Shown here piece by piece: positions 17,301 to 25,677 of a DNA stretch of 64,000 bases. The notes beneath the pieces are model-generated. The model worked only from the letters and a program-made list of their open reading frames with translations, did no database searches and was not told the DNA's origin. Source of the stretch: MSPOR6 sp964652195 (GTDB lineage Bacteria; Poribacteria; WGA-4E; WGA-3G); the NCBI GenBank assembly GCA_964652195.1, contig CAZZBB010000076.1, positions 1 to 64,000 on the forward strand, given 5' to 3'. A program made the translations under genes and the position numbers. The first letter of the stretch is position 1. Every line of letters begins with the position of its first letter.

Positions 17301-18701
17301 TACGGGCATGATTCTGTAGGGAAAATCGCAGCCTTCACAACATTTAGGGCAAGAGATGCTATAAAAAATGTTGGACGTGTTCTGGAAATTTCAAATGAGA
17401 AAATTAAGGAGTTGATTGATCTTGTTCCAGGTATAAGTATTTCTCTTGATGGAATAATAAAACGAGATACAGAATTTCAAAGCCTTGTAGAACTACCTGA
17501 GAATAAAGAATTAATAGAAATTAGTAGAGCAATAGAAGGAATGAAACATCATGTATTCACCCATGCATCTGCAATCGCTATTGCAAACGGTCCACTCACT
17601 GGATACGTGCCCCTCTTTAAGGATCGAAAGGGGCAAATAGCAGCTCAGTTTGGAAGTAAAGACATTAAAAATATAGGGTTAGTAAGATTTGATTCACTCG
17701 GTGTACGGAGTCTATCAGAAACTGCAGACTGTTTGGAAATGATTTCAGAGAATCATAAAGTCAAGATTAATCTTGAAGATATCCCACTTGATGATATAAC
17801 AACTTACACACTATTTAGTGAAGGATTACTTGCCGGTATATTTCAATTTGATATATCACAAGATTTTAAACAGGTCGTAGCAGAGTTAAGACCTGAGAAC
17901 TTTGAAGAATTCTCTGCTATCCTTACTCTGTTTCGTCCTGCACCTATTCATAACGGGGATCTTCAATTGTTCATAGAACGTAAACATGGCAATCAACCGA
18001 TAGAATACATACATACATCCCTTGAACCTGTCCTCAAGAATACATACGGTATCTGTTTATATCAAGAACAGGTTATGCAGATTGTATGTGATGTAGCGGG
18101 ATTTTCTCTTGGCAAGGCAGAAATACTGCGGAATGCAATAGGTAGAAGGGATGAATTTACAACAAATGAAATACATTCCGATTTCATAAGCGGTTCAATG
18201 AATAATGGTATAATAAGAGATGATGCTCAAAGAATTTTTGACTATCTGAAATCTGTTGGAGAGTATGCTTTTAACAGATCTCATGCTATTGCTTATTCAT
18301 TGTTAGCCTATAGGATGGCATATCTCAAAGTTCATTATCCACATGAATTTATGACTGCAATAATGAAAAGCAAGATCACAGATTCAGAGAAAATTCAGCT
18401 TTACAAAGCAGAATGTTCAAGACTCAAAGATTTCTTGGATGTAGAAATCAACCTACTTCCATTAGATATCAACTATAGTTCAAAAGACTTCACAATAGAC
18501 GGAAAGAGTATCCGAGTTGGTTTACTCACTATTGACGAACTTAATGAAGAAACAGTTGATTCGATTATTACAGAAAGAAATCGTAATGGAATATATACTT
18601 CTATCTCCGACTTCAAAAATCGATTGTTAGGGAATGCAATTAATAAGGAACAAATTAATCACATTGCTGCATCAGGTGCATTTGATAAATTACCTGAATA
18701 A
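14385..18701 (+). CDS. Tripartite fusion: ECF sigma factor - FtsZ-like GTPase - DnaE polymerase (PHP)
   Basis: One open frame of 1438 codons holds three unrelated modules. Residues 1-190: ECF sigma factor with region 2 (about 12-95, AAFAELMSRYSPRIWNLIL) and region 4 (about 130-185, IPIGTVKSRLSEIRRLL). Residues 205-520: FtsZ homologue with nucleotide loop IGIGGTGCN (212-220), AGMGGETGTS (301-310) in place of AGMGGGTGTG, and T7 loop ISLEFTD (409-415) in place of INVDFAD. Residues 559-1438: DnaE with PHP site HLHNH (562-566), TDHGN, GCE, NDCH (760-763), catalytic PDIDIDF (Asp954, Asp956) and VRFDSLG (Asp1103), LYQEQVMQI and a terminal helix-hairpin-helix; the OB-fold and tau-binding domains are absent. 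GGGAG precedes ATG 14385. An internal AAGGGG-ATG at 14967 could restart translation at the FtsZ part. A strong bidirectional terminator follows. Confidence 0.9.
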   Translation: MKYNFIAPNTYTDEELVLYVQSRNEAAFAELMSRYSPRIWNLILQNSRQRRDAEEILMDIWFTVWDNIIGLRKAESFGGWLRRIAYTACNRYYASNNRRNIESLQNYDDIALLIDREAEQRFREARIRVDAIEAVRHLPHKVRSIAIMYYLDLCSIKEISDELDIPIGTVKSRLSEIRRLLRKEFQMEPIEGENMSDKVDYSKELRKKLKIIGIGGTGCNVIKRLMKSDYINTEVYEFYAIDSDYDALITCVDAKQIKIDNKTTHGIGTDESHELRRRVAAKSINEFQAILSDAKLAIVIAGMGGETGTSVTPLITSIAREQGVLTVCFVTQPLKSEGEHRLQRADIGIRELQNGSHHNPDAVIIVPNQQLINAIDPDCSKEELFEESNCVLQKGVESITDPFVQSGEISLEFTDLENILRDQGRVLIGIGYATGENRAVEAAKNAIASPLLEGNAIDNSINLIVNITSPPDFGMTELDQTMSVIVEKFKEVQPIFGLTIDDNLKEGDDVCVTLMLVGDDSLSSTFSPISDNKISPYEVGTDKSSYRQGDFSTKSTNKGFVHLHNHSEYSLLDGACRIPDMVRWAIENSSPALTLTDHGNMFGAIEFYKTARDEGVNPIIGCEVNVKKEDSSTVGKGEEISYELTLLAENNEGYHNLLELTSLGYTQGFQRKPYVSMEMLREYHSGIIALTGCINGIVPKLIHSNQRDEAIRNLLTLKDIMGEDHLYVEIQNHYMDQERAVYPTMVEFAKEYNIPIVGTNDCHYLRKTDHRMHDILLCIKGKKSVNDPDRLRFNNHFYFKNAEEMQDALKDYPSEAIINTLEIAERCNLRLNYDDRVMPKFDIPEGYTHKTYLRKLCYDGLYEKYGSHLSDPIQKRMDYELDVIEKTGSADIFLIVSDYVNYARKQGHLMSARGTAASSLVLYALDVINFNPMDYGCLFERFLNLDRMKSPDIDIDFADNALDDVLDYIVRKYGHDSVGKIAAFTTFRARDAIKNVGRVLEISNEKIKELIDLVPGISISLDGIIKRDTEFQSLVELPENKELIEISRAIEGMKHHVFTHASAIAIANGPLTGYVPLFKDRKGQIAAQFGSKDIKNIGLVRFDSLGVRSLSETADCLEMISENHKVKINLEDIPLDDITTYTLFSEGLLAGIFQFDISQDFKQVVAELRPENFEEFSAILTLFRPAPIHNGDLQLFIERKHGNQPIEYIHTSLEPVLKNTYGICLYQEQVMQIVCDVAGFSLGKAEILRNAIGRRDEFTTNEIHSDFISGSMNNGIIRDDAQRIFDYLKSVGEYAFNRSHAIAYSLLAYRMAYLKVHYPHEFMTAIMKSKITDSEKIQLYKAECSRLKDFLDVEINLLPLDINYSSKDFTIDGKSIRVGLLTIDELNEETVDSIITERNRNGIYTSISDFKNRLLGNAINKEQINHIAASGAFDKLPE

Positions 18702-18781
18702 TCTATTTACTTGTATTTGGCAGAATTGGAGATCAATTCCTATAGGAAGATATATTTGGAAAGTTAGAGAATTTAGACATT

Positions 18782-18818
18782 AAATAAGGCAGATGGATAT
18801 GTTCCATCTGCCTTATTT
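18782..18818. terminator. Bidirectional intrinsic terminator, 16-bp perfect stem
   Basis: AAATAAGGCAGATGGA (18782-18797) and TCCATCTGCCTTATTT (18803-18818) form a perfect 16-bp stem with a five-base loop. A/T tracts at both ends allow function in both directions. It lies between the convergent fusion gene (stop 18701) and DUF1549 gene (stop 18838). Confidence 0.85.
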
Positions 18819-18837
18819 GGTAGGTATTGTAAGTAAA

Positions 18838-21099
18838 TTATCTATTGAAAAGGAATGACCTTGATGATATTAATGCCCAAAGCAGGTCTTCCGTATCATC
18901 TCGTCTTGTTGATTCTTCAGCAAGATGTGATATTGCTATATCAAGTTCAACTTCACTCGGATAACGGCTTAGAGTCATTAGATACAATTCGTTAATCAAC
19001 TCTTTTGGAGGCAACTTTTCTCCCGTCTTCGGTTCGAGAAATTGTGTGATTGTACCGTTACTGGCTTTCAACTTTTCATTTACATCACGAGAGTTTATGA
19101 TATGTAATGCCTGTGTAAGAGTTGGTTCAAGTAAAGGATCTAAGTTCCCTAAGAATTCCCTATCAGAACGTCCAAAAAGGTTAAGGAAACGGGAACTGAC
19201 GGGTAGTGGCACTTCAACTGCTCGCGTACCGTCCGGATAACGTCCATAGTTCTGTGATGTTCCTGTAACATCGTTTAGTACATCCAGTAGCACTTGTGCC
19301 ATGAGAGGCCTTGGCATAAAACGAGAGAAGAATCTATCGTCTAATTCATTCGTTTCATTTGGTGCCGCTGACAGTTGATACGTGCGTGAATTTAGTATTA
19401 GTTTGATGATATGTTTAGTATCATACCCGCTTCGTATAAATTCCTCTGCTAAAGCTTCTAATAGTCCTTCAACACTTGCAGGTGTTGTTGCACGCATATC
19501 ATCCACAGGATCAACGATGCCTCTACCAAAATAGTAACTCCACAAACGGTTAACCGTTGCTTTTGCGAAATATGGATTAGTATCCTCAATAATCCAATCT
19601 GCAAGATGATTTATAGCCTCCGGCCGATAAGCCTCTGGTAGTGTATTTCCTCCGAGGAAAGTAGGAACTGCAACTTGTCCTCTATTTCCTTGAACAGATT
19701 GATTTATGACACGTCCGCCAGGATTATGGTAAACAACGAGTTCTTGATAAATTTCACCACCACGAGTATTGACTTTACCAGTGAAGGCAGCGAAGTTCCA
19801 ATAATCATCAGTTGTCCATTCGTCAAATGGATGTTTATGACATCTTGCACAACTGAGCCGTATACCTAAGAAAACTTGCGCCGTGGTTTCTGCTCTACCT
19901 GAAGGTTGGCGTTCAATTCGATAATAGTTCGTAGGTCCATGCTGGTATGTACTTCCCCGGGCAGTAATGATTTCATGGACAAATTGGTTATAGGGTTTAT
20001 CTTCTACGACTGAATCTCTTATGTATTCATGGAAAAGTGTCGCAGCACGGTCACCATACTGTCCGTTTCCGAGTCTACGGGGATGTACACGTAACATATC
20101 CGCAATTTTCAGTGTACGTAAGTCAATCCATTCTGGTGTATCCATTAATGAATCAATTAATACTGATCGTTTATCTTGATGTTGGTCGCTGAGGAATGTA
20201 CGCACTTCTTCAGTCGTTGGTAATTTACCAACTGTATCTAAATAAATTCGACGTATGAATACTTCATCAGACGCGAGTTCAGAGGGACGGACATTTAGTT
20301 TCTCAAGTTTTGCAGCGACGAAATCATCAATGAAATTGTTCTTTTGTAATTCTGGATATGGTTCACCGCCAGACTCTCGTGGAACGGTAATGAATGTAGA
20401 TGAGACGACTCCTAAATATCGTGCTAAGATAGCAGTTCCACCCCAACGTTCACTCGTTACCAATCCATTTTCTGTGACAGCTGCAACCGGTTCGTCTTTA
20501 GATTCAAAGACGGCTTGGTGGGTTACATCTTCCATGGAGCCATCTGTAAAATGTGCGATAACCTTTAACTGTTTTGTTTCTCCCACTGTATTAAAGACAG
20601 TCTCTTTTGGCTGCATCTCAAGTTTGTCTAAGCGGGGTTCATCAGGTGAGAAGGGGGCACCAGCAGAAATCCAACGTAGGATTGTATCTGCTTCATTAGA
20701 ATCAGGTTCAAATCTCATACCACCAGCATGTGGGATTTGTCCAGTAGGTTTCAGGTATAGAAGACTTTGATCAGGTTCAATTAGGTTGATACGTCTACCC
20801 CGATTATGGAATACAATGGGTTTATGATCGGATTCCGGATTTAGGGTAAGTAAAGATAGATTTAAGCCTCCCTGTCCGCCAAATTTACCATGGCATAATC
20901 CTGCGGAACATCCTTGTTTGTCAAGAATAGGTGCAATATCTTTGAGGAAAAGAGGCGTACGTTCGGTTACTTCGTCATGAGATTGGGTATCACTGTCTAC
21001 TACCCCCCAACAAATTGTTGGCTCTAACATATATGTATATGCTGTGATTGTACACACAATCAAGATGGTTATAGTGATCTTTAATCTAACGCCTTTCAT
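18838..21099 (-). CDS. DUF1549/DUF1553 protein with PSCyt1-type CxxxxCH domain and Ig-like domain
   Basis: A 753-residue exported protein of the planctomycete-cytochrome-like class. Domains in order: signal/anchor helix (about 5-25); PSCyt1-like domain with GCSAGLCHGKFGGQGGLNLS near residue 60; bacterial Ig-like segment (about 170-245, IAHFTDGSMEDVTHQA); DUF1549 (NNFIDDFVAAKLEKLNVRP onward, with CARCHKHPFDEW); DUF1553 (YFAKATVNRLWSYYFGRGIVDP to the end). Such genes usually pair with a DUF1501 protein and are linked to carbohydrate breakdown in planctomycetes; no DUF1501 gene is next to it here. AAGGAG seven bases before ATG 21099 rules out the ATG at 21117. Confidence 0.85.
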   Translation of the reverse strand: MKGVRLKITITILIVCTITAYTYMLEPTICWGVVDSDTQSHDEVTERTPLFLKDIAPILDKQGCSAGLCHGKFGGQGGLNLSLLTLNPESDHKPIVFHNRGRRINLIEPDQSLLYLKPTGQIPHAGGMRFEPDSNEADTILRWISAGAPFSPDEPRLDKLEMQPKETVFNTVGETKQLKVIAHFTDGSMEDVTHQAVFESKDEPVAAVTENGLVTSERWGGTAILARYLGVVSSTFITVPRESGGEPYPELQKNNFIDDFVAAKLEKLNVRPSELASDEVFIRRIYLDTVGKLPTTEEVRTFLSDQHQDKRSVLIDSLMDTPEWIDLRTLKIADMLRVHPRRLGNGQYGDRAATLFHEYIRDSVVEDKPYNQFVHEIITARGSTYQHGPTNYYRIERQPSGRAETTAQVFLGIRLSCARCHKHPFDEWTTDDYWNFAAFTGKVNTRGGEIYQELVVYHNPGGRVINQSVQGNRGQVAVPTFLGGNTLPEAYRPEAINHLADWIIEDTNPYFAKATVNRLWSYYFGRGIVDPVDDMRATTPASVEGLLEALAEEFIRSGYDTKHIIKLILNSRTYQLSAAPNETNELDDRFFSRFMPRPLMAQVLLDVLNDVTGTSQNYGRYPDGTRAVEVPLPVSSRFLNLFGRSDREFLGNLDPLLEPTLTQALHIINSRDVNEKLKASNGTITQFLEPKTGEKLPPKELINELYLMTLSRYPSEVELDIAISHLAEESTRRDDTEDLLWALISSRSFLFNR

Positions 21100-21329
21100 A
21101 TCGTATCTCCTTCCCAATATGGGAATTCGTAGCGATGTTTTATCACATAGCGAGTATCGTAATGTAATCTCTCAAGTATCCAATGTCAATATTATATTAA
21201 TTGTCTATGCCTTGTAAATTGATCTCGTCAAGTATTTCAGTATTGAGTGCTTGTTTAAAGAGTTTGTCAATATGTAAGTACTTTTAATTTCCTTGTAGTG
21301 TAAATTATACCTTAAATCTAATCTAAATG

Positions 21330-23813
21330 TCATACAAAAACTTCAGAAAAGACTTCGGAAACATGTTCAACAAAATGGAATTTGAGACCGTCTTGAATAT
21401 CTTCTGGGATTTCAACAAAATCCTTCTCATTACCTTGAGGCACAATGACTGTCTTAATACCAGCCTGTTTAGCAGCAAGTATTTTCTCTTTTATACCTCC
21501 GATAGGGAGAACTCTACCCCTTAGTGTCATTTCACCGGTCATTGCGATTTCTGGATTAACACCACGTTTTGTTGCTATTGAGGCAATCGCAGTTGCGATT
21601 GTTATACCAGCGGAGGGACCATCTTTTGGTATTGCCCCTGCAGGAACATGAATATGTATATCCTCCTGCAAAACATTAGATTCAAATCTTAGTTCAGATG
21701 ATTGTGATTTAACATACGTGAGTGCAGTCTGTGCGGATTCCTGCATTACGTCCCCTAACTGACCCGTAATGCGTAGATCACTGTTTCCAGTTTGACTTTG
21801 TGTTGCAGTTGCTTCCACGAAGAGTATTTCTCCTCCAGCAGGTGTGACAGAGAGTCCGGTAGCTACCCCCACATCAGGATCACGTCCTGCTATTTCGGAT
21901 TCAAATTTTGGCGGACCAAGGTAGTTAGGTATTTCATCATCTCCGATTGTTGTCTGCTCAATTCCTCCTTCTGCGAACTTGCGTGCAGATTTACGGCAAA
22001 GTGTACCGAGTTCTCTTTCTAAATTACGCACTCCTGCTTCTCGGGTGTATTTTGTAATGACATTTTCAATTGCGTCATCGGAGATCTCTAATTGTTTATC
22101 AGTGATTCCGTTGGCAGTAAGTTGTCGTGGAATTAGATATTGCTTGGCTATCTGCTTTTTCTCATTAGAGGTATACCCCAGCAAATCAATTGTTTCCATT
22201 CGATCACGAAGGGGTGGTGGAATTGTATGAATCTGATTGGCAGTCGTGATAAACATAATATTGGATAGATCAAATGGAACATCTAAATAGTTATCAGTAA
22301 ATGCGTTATTTTGTTCGGGATCCAGCACCTCAAGGAGTGCTGCTGCAGGATCTCCACGGAAATCTGATCCGAGTTTATCAATCTCATCCAGCATGAAGAC
22401 GGGATTATTAGATTCTGCTTGCCGTATTCCTTTAACAATACGTCCCGGCATAGATCCTATATATGTTCGCCGATGACCACGTATTTCTGCTTCGTCGTGC
22501 ATACCACCTAAAGAGATACGAACGAATTTTCTTCCGATGGCACGAGCTATAGACTTACCCAAAGAGGTTTTTCCTACACCTGGTGGTCCTACAAAACAGA
22601 AAATAGGTCCCTTCATGTCGGATTTGAGCAACTGTACTGCCAGATAATCAACGATTCTCTCTTTTACCTTTGTCAGGTTGTAATGGTCTTCGTCAAGAAT
22701 CTCCATTGCCCTTGTTAGTTCGATGGAATCCTCTGTACTTACCGACCATGGCAGGTTTAGTAGCCAATCCAGATAATTGCGGGAAACAGTTGATTCTGGA
22801 GAATAGGATTGCATTTTTGATAATCTATTGAGTTCTTTTGTTGCTGCTTTTTCTGCTTTTTCAGGTAGACCTGCAGACTCTAATTGTTCGCGCATCTCAT
22901 CAATATCAGCTGTTAAATCATCTGCTTCACCGAGTTCTGTCTGTATTGCCTTAAGTTGTTCCCGAAGGAAATATTCACGTTGTCCCTTATTGATAACAGC
23001 TTGTGCGTTGGATTGGATTTTACTTTCTAATTCATGAAGGTCAACTTCTTTGGCGAGGATGACAGTGAGTTTGTTCAGCCGTTCAGGTATATCAATTGCT
23101 TCAAGAATCTGTTGTTTTTCTTGAGGTTTTATGTCTAAAACAGCAGCAACATAATCCGCCAATTGTCCCGGTTCATCAATATTTTTTGTCATGAGTCCAT
23201 GTTCCTCTTGGTAACGTGAGGAAAGTTGGACAATCCGTTGGAACATTTCGTCTATGCTGCGGACAAGTGCTTCAATCTCCATATCATCTTGATCGGATGA
23301 TTCGGATGTTTCTTCAGATAATTCTGGAGTTTCATCATCTTGAATTAACCGAACCCGTGCTTTTAGAAATGGCTCTGTGTGAAGAATTTCCTCAATCTGT
23401 ACTCTGGAACGGCCATAGGCAAGAAACAGAACATCGTCATCATCTTTTTTAGATCGTAGGATATTAATCTGACTACCAATGGGACTTAATTCATCAATCG
23501 TCATATCCTTCACAACGTTGGGGTCCGTGTCTAAACTTCGACCAGATGTAGTTTGGAAGATGCAAAGTACTCGCTCACAATTTAACATTGCATCATCAAC
23601 GGCATCCATAACGGTTTTACCTGAAAGCGCGACATGATGTGGCGGAAAAGGTGGAACTGGTGGCATTGAAGGGAATACTACCAGATCATCAACTGGCAGA
23701 ATAGGTAATTCTACAATCTCTTCTTCTTCTTCAACATCTTCAGATTCTTTTTTAGCTTTAACTTCTTTGATATCTTCAGAATCTTCTTGTTCTATTGTGT
23801 TTTCATTTTCCAC
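21330..23813 (-). CDS. lon: ATP-dependent protease Lon
   Basis: An 827-residue cytosolic AAA+ serine protease degrading misfolded and regulatory proteins. Order: an acidic N-terminal extension (about 1-35, Glu/Asp-rich) before the LON substrate-binding domain (ELPILPVDDLVVFPSMPPV), a coiled-coil region, Walker A GPPGVGKTSLGKS, Walker B VFMLDEIDKLG, sensor and arginine-finger regions, and the protease domain with catalytic Ser in KDGPSAGIT and Lys in GGIKEKILAAKQAG. Translation starts at GTG 23813, nine bases after GGAG (AAGGAG). Length is slightly above E. coli Lon (784) because of the acidic extension. Stand-alone gene. Confidence 0.96.
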   Translation of the reverse strand: MENENTIEQEDSEDIKEVKAKKESEDVEEEEEIVELPILPVDDLVVFPSMPPVPPFPPHHVALSGKTVMDAVDDAMLNCERVLCIFQTTSGRSLDTDPNVVKDMTIDELSPIGSQINILRSKKDDDDVLFLAYGRSRVQIEEILHTEPFLKARVRLIQDDETPELSEETSESSDQDDMEIEALVRSIDEMFQRIVQLSSRYQEEHGLMTKNIDEPGQLADYVAAVLDIKPQEKQQILEAIDIPERLNKLTVILAKEVDLHELESKIQSNAQAVINKGQREYFLREQLKAIQTELGEADDLTADIDEMREQLESAGLPEKAEKAATKELNRLSKMQSYSPESTVSRNYLDWLLNLPWSVSTEDSIELTRAMEILDEDHYNLTKVKERIVDYLAVQLLKSDMKGPIFCFVGPPGVGKTSLGKSIARAIGRKFVRISLGGMHDEAEIRGHRRTYIGSMPGRIVKGIRQAESNNPVFMLDEIDKLGSDFRGDPAAALLEVLDPEQNNAFTDNYLDVPFDLSNIMFITTANQIHTIPPPLRDRMETIDLLGYTSNEKKQIAKQYLIPRQLTANGITDKQLEISDDAIENVITKYTREAGVRNLERELGTLCRKSARKFAEGGIEQTTIGDDEIPNYLGPPKFESEIAGRDPDVGVATGLSVTPAGGEILFVEATATQSQTGNSDLRITGQLGDVMQESAQTALTYVKSQSSELRFESNVLQEDIHIHVPAGAIPKDGPSAGITIATAIASIATKRGVNPEIAMTGEMTLRGRVLPIGGIKEKILAAKQAGIKTVIVPQGNEKDFVEIPEDIQDGLKFHFVEHVSEVFSEVFV

Positions 23814-23904
23814 AGTTTTCGTCTCCTTAAGAAACGAGGTAAGAGTTTATTCTGATAGTACATTGTGTTTTGAAATATAGTTTAACAATATTTCATTAAA
23901 ATGT

Positions 23905-25026
23905 CTAATTATTACTCTTTTGGTTGGTAGTTTCAATCCAACCACGTTCTTCTCTAATTATAACCTCTGTATTAAGTTCAGCACACCGTTTCTGATAATC
24001 CTTCAAAGTTTCTATTGCTGTGCCCTGTAAGTTGGGCTTTTTAGGTTTCGGCACGATTTCTTTTGCGTGTAGTACACTTGGTTGGGGAATTGACTTTCCC
24101 ATTTTATCTACTAAGATTGGTATCAATTCAATGGATTTTAGATTGCTATCATCATAGACTATCTTTGGAATAACAGTACGGGCATATTGTAAGGAATAGT
24201 TATCGTAGATAAAGTCAGCCAAACTATAAATAATAGGTTTTTCGTTATAGATTTCAATCCCACTAAGTGAATGAAGTTGTTGACACAATACTAAATCTGC
24301 CCCTTCGTCAATCAGTGCTTGTGCAAAGATACGTTGCCGACCAATACTTGCTTTACGGGTCTTTGCATCAGCTTCACTTTTGCCCCAATGTAGCCAGACG
24401 ATAACCAGATCAGCCTGATTATCTACACTTCTAACAGCACGGGTCATTTGACTATAGGCAGCTGAAGCGACAGGGTCTAATGTTGCCATATTGAATTCAT
24501 TACCACGGAGATATGCAAAAAATGCAATTTTTTTATCTTTAACATCTATCCACGCGGGTTTGTTTGCTGCTTCAGGTGTAATACCAGCACCCATTGATTT
24601 CACATTATACCAATCAAGATGTGTCACTGTATCTTCAAGCGCAACTATGCCGAAATCCATGATATGGGGTGTTGCTAAGGAAATAGCATCAAAACCAGCG
24701 TTTGCCAAAGCGCGTGCAAGTCCGGGTGCTGCACGGAATCGGAACTCTTGATTTGGATCTGGTTCACCTCTATCTGATATACTGGAATTGAGGGATACAG
24801 TAGCTACATCTGCAGATTGAATTATTGATGCCGTTCCTTCAAAAAACACGCCTGCACCACTTCGTTCTATCAAAGGTGTAAACGCACTTCCGATGGTGAT
24901 ATCGCCAACAGCAATAATAGAAATTTCACCCTCATTTTCTTGTGGGGTCGTGGATGCTGCTATCAACGGAATCCCACTTTGTAATATAGCGATTGCAAGT
25001 GTGAGGTAGAGGACTCGTATTTTCAT
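23905..25026 (-). CDS. CapA family (poly-gamma-glutamate synthesis-like) metallophosphatase-fold protein
   Basis: A 373-residue exported protein with a signal peptide (LTLAIAILQSGIPLIAAS) and a CapA-type fold: SIIAVGDITIGSAF near residue 37, ATVSLNSSISDRG near 75, LATPHIMDFG near 118 (family: NNHxxDxG), VIVWLHWGKS near 210 and LVLCQQLHSLSGIEIYNEKP near 247. The usual Asn-Asn-His is Thr-Pro-His and the GHHPH-like motif is degenerate (LCQQLHS), so catalytic competence is uncertain. CapA proteins act in poly-gamma-glutamate capsule export; no capBC genes are nearby. Its start overlaps the coiled-coil gene by four bases (ATGA), so the two are translationally coupled. Confidence 0.75.
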   Translation of the reverse strand: MKIRVLYLTLAIAILQSGIPLIAASTTPQENEGEISIIAVGDITIGSAFTPLIERSGAGVFFEGTASIIQSADVATVSLNSSISDRGEPDPNQEFRFRAAPGLARALANAGFDAISLATPHIMDFGIVALEDTVTHLDWYNVKSMGAGITPEAANKPAWIDVKDKKIAFFAYLRGNEFNMATLDPVASAAYSQMTRAVRSVDNQADLVIVWLHWGKSEADAKTRKASIGRQRIFAQALIDEGADLVLCQQLHSLSGIEIYNEKPIIYSLADFIYDNYSLQYARTVIPKIVYDDSNLKSIELIPILVDKMGKSIPQPSVLHAKEIVPKPKKPNLQGTAIETLKDYQKRCAELNTEVIIREERGWIETTNQKSNN

Positions 25027-25490
25027 TCTTCATTCTTAAGTTGTGTGCCGATTCTAATCAATGCATCAGCGAGTGTATGTCGGTCGACTTGAATATTCTT
25101 TTGCAGCATTTGCGATTCTGTACGTAGTTCTTCAATTTGGGCATGGAAGTCAGTAGCAAACTCATTGATGAGTTGTGATAATTTATCAAGATCATTTTCG
25201 TTTCGACTAATCAGTTCATCAATCCGTGTATCAACCCGTTGCACGATATTGTCAGGTATATTCCCGTGTTGCTCTTTAACTTCTGAGAGTTCACTTACAA
25301 GTCTCGCTTCGACATCTGCGATACTCTTTCGTGTATTTTCAAGCTCCTGTGTTAATAACTCTAATTTCTCATTATACACACGAAAATCATCACCAAAAAT
25401 ATTATTGCGTAGATAGGATTCTAAGTTGGGTTGTTGTTGTGTTTCTGTCTCCTGTGATTCTTCAATCTCAGAGGGTTTTATTTCTCGCAT
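25023..25490 (-). CDS. Cytosolic coiled-coil protein of unknown function
   Basis: Not recognised. A 155-residue acidic, almost wholly helical protein without signal or membrane segment. Heptad-rich stretches run from about residue 35 to 130 (VYNEKLELLTQELENTRKSI and VQRVDTRIDELISRNENDLD). The ATG at 25490 is preferred over the in-frame TTG at 25496, because AAGGAG lies seven bases from the ATG and only two from the TTG. It overlaps the CapA-like gene by four bases, so it may be its regulator or partner. Confidence 0.6.
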   Translation of the reverse strand: MREIKPSEIEESQETETQQQPNLESYLRNNIFGDDFRVYNEKLELLTQELENTRKSIADVEARLVSELSEVKEQHGNIPDNIVQRVDTRIDELISRNENDLDKLSQLINEFATDFHAQIEELRTESQMLQKNIQVDRHTLADALIRIGTQLKNEE

Positions 25491-25677
25491 TAACAATCTC
25501 CTTGGACTATTTTAAACTTAGATGTATTTCCTATCATTTTTGTTTATATTATCTCTAAGCGAGATTATATTTTTTTGCCAGACTGTTAAGTGCAGTTCCC
25601 TAATCTCACCATCCTAGATTCAGTAAATCAGATATTATTCCTGTTATTGGAACTTGAAAGATTTCCTTCTTCAAGTA

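Noticed and set aside
14385..18701. Three separate adjacent genes mis-joined
   Set aside because: No stop codon or spacer separates the modules, the linkers are in frame, and the DnaE part has no start codon of its own near its PHP domain. Kept as the main alternative for read-level checking.
20255..20770. Open frame opposite the DUF1549/DUF1553 gene
   Set aside because: Ser/Pro-rich antisense shadow of a well-supported gene, without domain or ribosome site.
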